5,009 nucleotides of DNA from Chlamydiota bacterium. GTDB lineage: Bacteria > Chlamydiota > Chlamydiia > Chlamydiales > Rhabdochlamydiaceae. The position numbers and the translations under genes were made by a program. Numbering within the stretch: position 1 is the stretch's first letter; every line of letters starts with the position of its first letter. Of this stretch, positions 1 to 4,873 are shown one piece after another. The notes under the pieces are model-generated. The model saw only the letters and a program-made list of their open reading frames with translations, did not search any database and had not been told where the DNA came from. The DNA lies in assembly GCA_011065225.1 (NCBI GenBank), contig JAAKFC010000118.1, positions 1 through 5,009 on the forward strand. The letters run 5' to 3'.

Positions 1-1421
1 GGAACAACCCCAACAGAAAGTACACCAGAAGCCCCAAGTCCCATCATCATGAGAAGAGAAGTAAGTCCCAAGACAGATGACAATAAGAGCATTTTTTTAT
101 CATGTGGAGCTGGACGTTCCTCCCGATAGCTCTGAAGCAAATAATAGCCATCCACAAGCGTCATAACAATAGTGAATAAGAGCATGAGGGTATCAGACAC
201 TAATAAGCTAGTACCGCCAGTAAAGACCATGGCCGCAGTTAAAGTCACAATTCCAAAAATAAGAACACTAATGACAACTGCAGCTTCTGTGATCTTTTTC
301 TGATTAGCCTCTTTGATCACATTCACGAGTTTATTCGCATTTGCTATTGCAGTCTTATCCCCTAGTTTCACACGCTTTGCAAGAGTCGTCTCTGATTGCA
401 ATTTTTGCATTGCCTCCACTCCTGCAGAATTCAAAATACGCCCCATTTTTGCTTGCTTTTTGAGCTGGGTCTTTTGCACTTTCATCTTGAGACCTGTCTG
501 CATGAGTTTTTCTTCATCAATGCCCGTACCGCTTAGCATCACCTTTTTGAGCTTCTCATCAGAGACATCTTTGATATTGAGCTCTTTCAAGACCTTGCGT
601 AAATTTTCTTTTCCAGCATCATATGCCTCATCAATGAGCACTTTTCGGACAGCAGCATCTGATCCATGCTTTTGCATGAGCTTCTCATAGACTTTATCGG
701 GCTGCACCTGCAATTTCCTTTGTAAAATTTCCATTTTCTCAACAAAATCCTCAGCTCGATTCAATTTGTTTTTGAGTTTATATCCCTCGAAGAGCTGGAT
801 GCCAAAAGTAACGGATAAGAACGCAAAAAATAGTGAATAGAAGCTCAAACCTGCCATCGCAAAGCCATAACTCACTCGCCCAAGCAAGCTCCCTGGTTGT
901 ATTTCTCTAACCGTATCGATGATTGATAAGACTCGAAATGTACCAAAACTCGCTCCTGCCCCCCCAAGAGAGGCACTTTCTAGGATCCCAATACGGCCCA
1001 TGACCGATCCCTTTCGATCTTCAATTGCATCTGCATATCCGATCTGAGAAGAGGCATGAACCATTTTCACAAGTCCCAGGATGAAGTTGATCCCCGTCAC
1101 ACTTCCAAATGTTTGGTAGCCCATGATCATATCTTTCGAAGAAAAGAGATCTTTCATCCAATCGAATGAGCTCCCAGGATACTGCGTGATAAAGCTTGCC
1201 GCTAAATCTTTTGTAGAACGGTACAAAGAGTTGTAGTCCCCGACTATACTTACACTTCCCATCGAATGTCCCGAAAGGAGCGGATCCCCCATAGACACAA
1301 CTGGGCCATTTGCAAAAAGCGCTCTTTGCAAAACCTCTCTGGGAATCGGAGACCCTAAGCCAGCAGCCCTTTTGAGGGCCTGGACTGGTGGAGAAAAAAA
1401 TTGACCTACTCTTTCAAACAT
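1..1421 (-). CDS. Multi-spanning membrane protein of unknown function, 3' end outside window (partial)
   Basis: The frame is open from an ATG at 1421 to the left edge, giving 473 residues without a stop, so the C terminus is missing. I do not recognise the family. The N-terminal 100 residues are mostly soluble. Hydrophobic stretches lie at about 105-122 and 183-213; a long charged, probably helical domain rich in Lys, Glu and Leu follows (about 214-377); then come three closely spaced membrane segments at about 379-401, 404-428 and 443-473. There is no cleavable signal peptide. Paired hydrophobic patches around a soluble helical domain resemble chlamydial inclusion-membrane proteins, but this is architecture only. 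The start has no convincing Shine-Dalgarno; an ATG a little upstream is in another frame and stops after seven codons. Residues 6-14 carry a motif also seen in the two plus-strand membrane proteins. It is divergently oriented to the gene at 1570. The gene is well supported, its function is not. Confidence 0.85.
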   Translation of the reverse strand, partial: MFERVGQFFSPPVQALKRAAGLGSPIPREVLQRALFANGPVVSMGDPLLSGHSMGSVSIVGDYNSLYRSTKDLAASFITQYPGSSFDWMKDLFSSKDMIMGYQTFGSVTGINFILGLVKMVHASSQIGYADAIEDRKGSVMGRIGILESASLGGAGASFGTFRVLSIIDTVREIQPGSLLGRVSYGFAMAGLSFYSLFFAFLSVTFGIQLFEGYKLKNKLNRAEDFVEKMEILQRKLQVQPDKVYEKLMQKHGSDAAVRKVLIDEAYDAGKENLRKVLKELNIKDVSDEKLKKVMLSGTGIDEEKLMQTGLKMKVQKTQLKKQAKMGRILNSAGVEAMQKLQSETTLAKRVKLGDKTAIANANKLVNVIKEANQKKITEAAVVISVLIFGIVTLTAAMVFTGGTSLLVSDTLMLLFTIVMTLVDGYYLLQSYREERPAPHDKKMLLLSSVLGLTSLLMMMGLGASGVLSVGVV

Positions 1422-1451
1422 AATTACGAAAATCCATTTTTTAATATGTCT

Positions 1452-1457
1452 ATTATA
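1452..1457 (-). promoter_or_regulatory. Possible -10 box for the leftward membrane-protein gene
   Basis: Read on the minus strand, a perfect TATAAT lies about 30 bases upstream of the ATG at 1421 in very AT-rich DNA. No good -35 hexamer is present 16-18 bases further upstream (the best candidates are poor), so this may be chance in AT-rich sequence. Confidence 0.3.
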
Positions 1458-1517
1458 TATATTTTAACGATTAATTAATATAAAAATTTAACTAGCTAAG
1501 AATAAATAACTTATTTC

Positions 1518-1546
1518 TTGAATATTTATGGGAATATCTCTATATT
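1518..1546 (+). promoter_or_regulatory. Sigma70-type promoter for the gene at 1570
   Basis: TTGAAT (1518-1523) is followed after exactly 17 bases by TATATT (1541-1546). Transcription would begin around 1553, giving a leader of only about 15-20 bases, just long enough to hold the ribosome-binding site. The upstream in-frame ATG at 1528 falls inside this promoter and would not be transcribed, which supports 1570 as the real start. Confidence 0.55.
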
Positions 1547-1556
1547 GCTTAAAAAA

Positions 1557-1562
1557 AAGGAG
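1557..1562 (+). promoter_or_regulatory. Ribosome-binding site that fixes the start at 1570
   Basis: AAGGAG lies 7 bases before the ATG at 1570. The alternative in-frame ATG at 1528 has no purine-rich site at the right distance. The 14 residues it would add (MGISLYCLKKRRSR) are therefore probably not made. Confidence 0.75.
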
Positions 1563-1569
1563 AAGCAGA

Positions 1570-2271
1570 ATGCTTTCAGTGCAAAACCAAAGGGGTGTCG
1601 ATCAGGAACTTGCAGAAATCGCAACAGGTGTAGGAAACATCGTCTCATGGCCTATGCAGAAAGTTGCAGAGGTGATCGATAAACTCCAGCAATTGCCCAT
1701 AGAAGAAAAAAACCGGTTTGATACGGGCCTTCCCACTTTAGCTGATATTGCAGGGGCTTTCACAACGTACCATAAGCAAATTTTTATCAGTAGCTCACAG
1801 TGGTCTGACGAGGTGAAAAATGCGACAGAGAGATTTACGAGATACATCCTATATCCTCTCTCCATTTTTCATATTGGAGAGTCCTTCCGGACAACGATCT
1901 CCGAAAAAATCGTAGGGAATATTGCCAAAGCAGTCGCCTTTGCTGCATTCCAAATATTTCACCTAATTCCCTGGCTCTTAATAGTTGCCGCCTTTGAGGG
2001 AATTCATTTCCTTTATATAGTTGCTCCTATTGAAATTCTCACAGCTTTTGCTGGAACTGCTCTTTTTATGTTTTATCGTTTGGTAAAAGAAATCGAAAAA
2101 GCAGCTAAAATTTTAGAGGAAGACTTCAACCTGGCGACCAATTTAGAAGTATGGTGGAAAAATAAAAAACGCAACATAAAAAACATTGCGCTGGCACCAT
2201 TGCGCTGGTGTGCTTCTTGGGTGCCTAGAAGAGTTATAACTTACTGTGGGTCAAAAGATAAGAAAGCTTGA
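1570..2271 (+). CDS. Membrane protein with paired hydrophobic segments, inclusion-membrane-like, unknown function
   Basis: The protein has 233 residues from the ATG preceded by AAGGAG. It starts with a soluble helical region (1-90), contains ILYP at 93-96, then two hydrophobic segments (about 114-142 and 145-169) separated by a short turn around an acidic-His patch. After them come a charged helix (170-186) and a basic tail with an aromatic amphipathic stretch (about 195-226, several Trp, Lys and Arg). There is no signal peptide. Two close transmembrane segments with both ends on one side is the classic layout of chlamydial Inc proteins secreted by type III secretion; this is inference, as no family is recognised. 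Residues 22-30 (GNIVSWPMQ) match a motif in the leftward gene, and ILYP and HLIPW have counterparts in the gene at 3091. Its last 38 bases overlap the end of the convergent kinase gene and no intrinsic terminator is visible after it. Confidence 0.85.
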   Translation: MLSVQNQRGVDQELAEIATGVGNIVSWPMQKVAEVIDKLQQLPIEEKNRFDTGLPTLADIAGAFTTYHKQIFISSSQWSDEVKNATERFTRYILYPLSIFHIGESFRTTISEKIVGNIAKAVAFAAFQIFHLIPWLLIVAAFEGIHFLYIVAPIEILTAFAGTALFMFYRLVKEIEKAAKILEEDFNLATNLEVWWKNKKRNIKNIALAPLRWCASWVPRRVITYCGSKDKKA

Positions 2272-2860
2272 CCAGAACATCTCGCAAGACATCGAGAGGT
2301 GGCTGATCTGCATTAAAAGATGAAATGAGCTCTGATGGATATTGCCCTAAAACATTAACTGTCTCATTCTCATAGACTTGCATTCTAGTGCGCAAGATCT
2401 TTTCATCAAAATCATCCATTCTTCTTTCGATCATAGCCCGCCGCTTTAGCCGCCCAACTAATCCCTCGACATTGGGCATCTCCAGATTGATGATATGCAT
2501 CAGATTGACATGGGGTGCAATCAGCTCGACCTGCTGTATCGTTCTGGGAACCCCGTCGAGCAATAAAAACTGCTCATGAGGGAAATAGCAATTCGTTGCA
2601 ATGAGCCCCCAGACATAGTGTTTCCAGACCTCGATTGTCACCTCATCAGGAACCAGTTTTCCCTCTCCAGCGTATTTGTGAAAAGTTTTTCCTGCTGGCG
2701 ATTCGGGTGAAAGACCCCGAAAAATATCTCCAGAAGAAAGGTGATAATGATTTCCTGCACTGCTCAAAAATTTACTAAGAGTCCCTTTCCCTGATCCAGG
2801 TGGACCAAAAATCAAAATCGATCTTAGGGGTTCTGCCTGTTTAAAAATAATTTTATCCAT
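2234..2860 (-). CDS. adk: Adenylate kinase family nucleoside monophosphate kinase, short-LID form
   Basis: The 208-residue protein has the signatures of adenylate kinase (ATP + AMP to 2 ADP, cytoplasmic). The P-loop GPPGSGKGT is at 19-27, SGDIFR of the NMP-binding site at 43-48, DGVPRT at 102-107 (usually DGFPRT), the Arg-rich GRLKRR at 136-141, and RRMDD at 146-150 followed by an R-x-x-Y-x-x-x-T type helix (159-167). Between the two Arg-rich motifs there is almost nothing, so the LID is a short loop rather than the longer, often Cys-containing bacterial LID; this form is typical of eukaryotic AK1, UMP/CMP kinases and some bacterial lineages. AMP is the likely acceptor, but UMP or CMP cannot be excluded, and a standard adk may exist elsewhere. 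The N terminus has about 14 residues before the first strand. No clear Shine-Dalgarno or promoter is seen upstream. It converges on and overlaps the membrane-protein gene by 38 bp. Confidence 0.9.
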   Translation of the reverse strand: MDKIIFKQAEPLRSILIFGPPGSGKGTLSKFLSSAGNHYHLSSGDIFRGLSPESPAGKTFHKYAGEGKLVPDEVTIEVWKHYVWGLIATNCYFPHEQFLLLDGVPRTIQQVELIAPHVNLMHIINLEMPNVEGLVGRLKRRAMIERRMDDFDEKILRTRMQVYENETVNVLGQYPSELISSFNADQPPLDVLRDVLVKLSYLLTHSKL

Positions 2861-2983
2861 ATTTTTACTTTGCGCATATGCAAAAAAAATAACAATAAAT
2901 TTTTTAATGATAACTTTTATTAGTAATTAAAATTTTAATTTTAACGTAAATTAAGAAATAGTAAAGATTTAGAAACAAAAAAC

Positions 2984-3013
2984 TTGATTAATTATCCATT
3001 AATATTATATTAT
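2984..3013 (+). promoter_or_regulatory. Probable sigma70-type promoter for the 3091 gene
   Basis: TTGATT (2984-2989) is followed after 16 bases by TATATT (3006-3011), or after 18 bases by TATTAT (3008-3013). Transcription would begin about 3018-3022, leaving a leader of roughly 70 bases before the ATG. The exact -10 is ambiguous because the whole stretch is AT-rich. Confidence 0.5.
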
Positions 3014-3024
3014 ACTAATACTAC

Positions 3025-3057
3025 ACAGCAAAAAAGCTGTTTAGATAATAACTAAAC
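3025..3057 (+). promoter_or_regulatory. Two small overlapping hairpins in the leader of the 3091 gene
   Basis: ACAGC (3025-3029) pairs with GCTGT (3036-3040) around an A6 loop, and GTTTAG (3039-3044) pairs with CTAAAC (3052-3057) around a 7-base loop. The two stems share two bases, so they compete at the junction. They could protect the 5' end or affect translation; no known riboswitch is recognised. Confidence 0.3.
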
Positions 3058-3080
3058 GGAATTAATAATAATAATATTTT

Positions 3081-3085
3081 GGAGG
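3081..3085 (+). promoter_or_regulatory. Strong ribosome-binding site that fixes the start at 3091
   Basis: GGAGG lies 5 bases before the ATG at 3091. A TTG at 3079 extends the frame by four residues but overlaps the Shine-Dalgarno itself, so it is not the start. Confidence 0.8.
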
Positions 3086-3090
3086 AAAAA

Positions 3091-4332
3091 ATGGTTTCTA
3101 TAGCAACCAAATTTAATAACGCCGCTGCTGCTGCAAATGCACAACTTCATGCTGCTGCAAATGCTGCTGGTAACGGAATAAAAAAAGCTGGCAATATTCT
3201 AGTCAGCCCTATCATACAAAGAGAAGTTTTTGCAGATGTTCGCAAAGGTGTTGACAGTCTTTACAAAAAAATTAGCACTGGTGCAAACAATGCAAACAAA
3301 ACAATGGAAACAAAAGGTGAAACTGTTCTTCATTCTTCTATCAAGGCGATGAAAGAATACAAAGCTACGCCTATTGTAATCAAAGAGACTGATTCAACAA
3401 ATAAAAAAGGTGCAAAAAAACTCGTTAACAGTTTAAAAAACTTTCATGAGAGAGTGATTGTTCAGGGTGAAAATATTTCTCAGAAAGCTGGTAAAGGAGC
3501 TCACTCTCTTACTAGTTTAATACTTTATCCTATAAGATTCGTTGCTAAGTTACTTCAAGTTGAAGTTGCTGGAGCACTTATCCAGAACTCAATTGCACTT
3601 GCAGTTGGATTTGCAGTTCGAGGAATCGTTCTTGCTCTTTCTCAGCTTGCACACATCGCTCCTTATGCTGCTACTGCTGCAGTAATTGGCGGAGTTGGAG
3701 CTGCACTTACAGCTTTAGCTGTTAAAGTGTCTCCTCTTGCGGCTATTGCAGTTGGTATCGGTTTTGTACTGATCGGCCAGCAAGCACAAATCGCTGTTTT
3801 GAGCAACGATGTGAATAAACTTGCGAATGTAATCCGTGCAGACAGACAAAAAACTTCTGATTCTACACTTTCAGCTAAAATAAAAAAACTTGCTTCTAAT
3901 CTTGCTAAGGGAATTACTGTTCCTGCAAGCTTTGCTGCGAAGAACAAAGGAAAAGCTGCTACTGCTGCTTTAATTAGTGCTGCTCTTCTTTATGGATACG
4001 CGTACGGCGTTCCTCCAGTTATTTCTGAAACTGCAGGAAACATTAGCTCTTACCTTGCAAGCTTTTTCAAGCCTGCTATTGAGTCTACTATAACTGCAAG
4101 TCATATTGCTGAAAATTTCCAAACAGCAACTGGAAAAGTTGTTACTGAAGAAGGAAAAAATCAGTTGAATAACTTGTTAGTGAAAGGTACGAACAAAATT
4201 GCAAGTATGGAAGCTGCTAGCATTCTTAAGAATGGAAGCCTGAAGACTGCTCTTGCTATCTTCCCTAAAGCTCCTGACTATACATACATTGCTAGTAAAC
4301 TTAATGCATTTAAATCTGCATTAACTGCTTAA
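3091..4332 (+). CDS. Ala-rich membrane protein, probably abundant, unknown function
   Basis: The protein has 413 residues, about 18% of them Ala (74), with no Cys or Trp. It starts with an Ala/Asn-rich stretch (9-28), then a Lys-rich helical region (30-140). ILYP is at 144-147, followed by three hydrophobic segments at about 156-186, 188-212 and 214-236, a charged linker (238-285), a fourth hydrophobic segment (about 288-310) and a mostly soluble C-terminal region (311-413). No signal peptide is seen. The family is not recognised. Segment pairing, ILYP, HIAPY (188-192) and the N-terminal GNILVSPIIQ (34-43) have counterparts in the membrane protein at 1570-2271. Strong promoter and GGAGG signals, a preference for GCT/GCA and other A- or T-ending codons that differs from the neighbours, and tandem terminators suggest high expression from a single-gene transcript. 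An inclusion-membrane or envelope role is a guess from the layout; confidence is high that it is a gene and low on function. Confidence 0.9.
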   Translation: MVSIATKFNNAAAAANAQLHAAANAAGNGIKKAGNILVSPIIQREVFADVRKGVDSLYKKISTGANNANKTMETKGETVLHSSIKAMKEYKATPIVIKETDSTNKKGAKKLVNSLKNFHERVIVQGENISQKAGKGAHSLTSLILYPIRFVAKLLQVEVAGALIQNSIALAVGFAVRGIVLALSQLAHIAPYAATAAVIGGVGAALTALAVKVSPLAAIAVGIGFVLIGQQAQIAVLSNDVNKLANVIRADRQKTSDSTLSAKIKKLASNLAKGITVPASFAAKNKGKAATAALISAALLYGYAYGVPPVISETAGNISSYLASFFKPAIESTITASHIAENFQTATGKVVTEEGKNQLNNLLVKGTNKIASMEAASILKNGSLKTALAIFPKAPDYTYIASKLNAFKSALTA

Positions 4333-4352
4333 GGAATTTTCACTACAAACAC

Positions 4353-4387
4353 AAAAGCATGAGGGATTTTCCCTCATGCTTTTTTTT
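4353..4387 (+). terminator. Rho-independent terminator of the 3091 gene
   Basis: A stem of GCATGAGGG with CCCTCATGC, extended by A-T pairs to 13 bp (4353-4365 with 4371-4383), encloses a 5-base loop and is followed by a run of T to 4387. It starts about 20 bases after the stop. A nearly identical hairpin lies in inverted orientation at 4742-4776. Confidence 0.9.
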
Positions 4388-4394
4388 ATGCGTA

Positions 4395-4422
4395 AAAAAA
4401 GCGGGTTTTTACCCGCTTTTTT
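4395..4422. terminator. Second terminator, bidirectional, between convergent genes
   Basis: A perfect 12-bp stem (4395-4406 with 4411-4422) with core GCGGGT/ACCCGC and a TTTT loop is flanked by A on the left and T on the right. It therefore works as an intrinsic terminator in both directions: a backup for the 3091 gene and the terminator for the small minus-strand gene, whose stop is only 2 bases away. Confidence 0.85.
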
Positions 4423-4424
4423 AA

Positions 4425-4658
4425 TTATGCAAAAGGATCGAATGTTTGAGGTGGAGGATTCTCCTCTGGAGAAAAGGGATATTGCCTATTGGCTTCTTCG
4501 AGAAGCTCTTCGATCGTCACTTTGAGCGTATGTAACCCTTCTGGAAAACCGCAATCCATCAAAAGTTTATTCAAATGAGAAAGTTCTGATTCTGTTTGGT
4601 CCAACCGGCTCTCGAGCCAGGCTACTCGTTTTTGTAATTCTTTTTCCTGATTATTCAT
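4425..4658 (-). CDS. Small coiled-coil protein, SlyX-like in layout, unknown function
   Basis: The protein has 77 residues, is very acidic and is likely cytoplasmic. Residues 2-34 form a predicted coiled coil with Leu, Val and Trp at heptad spacing (QEKELQKRVAWLESRLDQ), followed by a short break with Cys36, a second helix (about 43-58) and a Pro-rich tail ending in Phe-Asp-Pro-Phe-Ala. Short coiled coil plus Pro-rich tail recalls SlyX-type proteins, but I see no diagnostic match and assign no symbol. Support for the gene is good: a GGAGG ribosome-binding site 6 bases before the ATG, a near-consensus promoter upstream, and a terminator directly after the stop. It is transcribed alone, converging on the 3091 gene. 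Function could be oligomerisation or chaperone-like, which is speculative. Confidence 0.8.
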   Translation of the reverse strand: MNNQEKELQKRVAWLESRLDQTESELSHLNKLLMDCGFPEGLHTLKVTIEELLEEANRQYPFSPEENPPPQTFDPFA

Positions 4659-4664
4659 TATTAA

Positions 4665-4669
4665 CCTCC
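4665..4669 (-). promoter_or_regulatory. Ribosome-binding site of the small coiled-coil gene
   Basis: GGAGG on the minus strand lies 6 bases before the ATG at 4658. The surrounding leader closely resembles that of the 3091 gene (AT-rich run, TTTGGAGG). Confidence 0.8.
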
Positions 4670-4701
4670 AAATAATATTATCCTTTTTATTTATACTATT
4701 A

Positions 4702-4730
4702 ATTTTAACAGAATCTTAATAACTTATCAA
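4702..4730 (-). promoter_or_regulatory. Sigma70-type promoter for the small coiled-coil gene
   Basis: On the minus strand TTGATA (4730-4725) and TAAAAT (4707-4702) are separated by exactly 17 bases, each one base from consensus. Transcription would begin near 4695, about 37 bases before the ATG. Confidence 0.6.
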
Positions 4731-4741
4731 GAAATTTATTA

Positions 4742-4776
4742 ACAAAAAAAAAGCATGAGAGAAATCCCTCATGCTT
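4742..4776 (-). terminator. Rho-independent terminator for leftward transcription from beyond 4780
   Basis: Read on the minus strand, AAGCATGAG (4776-4768) pairs with CTCATGCTT (4759-4751), and the stem is followed by a long run of T (4752-4744). It would stop a transcript entering from the right, before the small gene's promoter. The upstream arm and loop share 15 identical bases with the terminator at 4353-4387, in inverted orientation. Confidence 0.8.
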
Positions 4777-4783
4777 ATAGGAT

Positions 4784-4817
4784 TAGAGACAAATCTCTAG
4801 TAGGAATTTCAATTCCT
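4784..4817. repeat. Two small adjacent inverted repeats
   Basis: TAGAGA/TCTCTA (4784-4789 and 4794-4799, loop CAAA) is followed at once by AGGAATT/AATTCCT (4802-4808 and 4811-4817). With the neighbouring terminator and the palindrome on the right they make a densely structured noncoding stretch. No function is assigned. Confidence 0.5.
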
Positions 4818-4827
4818 TGAGAATTAT

Positions 4828-4873
4828 GTAGCAAAACTTGGATTGTAAATTATTTATTAACCCAAGTTGCTAC
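4828..4873. repeat. Inverted repeat at the left border of the palindromic element
   Basis: GTAGCAAAACTTGG (4828-4841) is the near-complement of CCAAGTTGCTAC (4862-4873), differing by two extra A, with a 20-base AT-rich loop. The right arm is also the left end of the larger palindrome, so the left arm may be a remnant end of another copy. Confidence 0.55.

Larger units (their letters stand above)
2861..3090. other. AT-rich divergent spacer
   Basis: About 230 bases lie between two divergently transcribed genes. The spacer holds the promoter and leader of the 3091 gene, an 8-bp palindrome GCATATGC (2874-2881) close to the kinase start, and a 16-bp perfect palindrome of A and T only (2925-2940). 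I see no coding potential and no clear kinase promoter. Confidence 0.6.

Noticed and set aside
313..690. 125-codon open frame on the plus strand
   Set aside because: It lies antisense inside the leftward membrane-protein gene, is Ser/Phe-rich as expected for an antisense shadow, and has no ribosome-binding site.
1528..1569. Upstream ATG extending the 1570 gene by 14 residues
   Set aside because: It falls inside the predicted promoter and lacks a Shine-Dalgarno, whereas the ATG at 1570 has AAGGAG 7 bases upstream.
1602..1865. 87-codon open frame on the minus strand
   Set aside because: It lies wholly inside the 1570 gene on the opposite strand, with no signals of its own.
2276..2304. Hairpin near the convergent gene ends as a terminator
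   Set aside because: A short CTCG/CGAG pairing exists inside the kinase coding region, but no T run follows it on either strand.
2388..2579. 63-codon open frame on the plus strand
   Set aside because: It is antisense to the kinase, whose motifs establish the real frame.
3079..3090. TTG start extending the 3091 gene by four residues
   Set aside because: The TTG overlaps the GGAGG that serves the ATG at 3091.
3663..3947. 94-codon open frame on the minus strand
   Set aside because: It is antisense to the Ala-rich gene; its composition is the mirror of that gene's codons.
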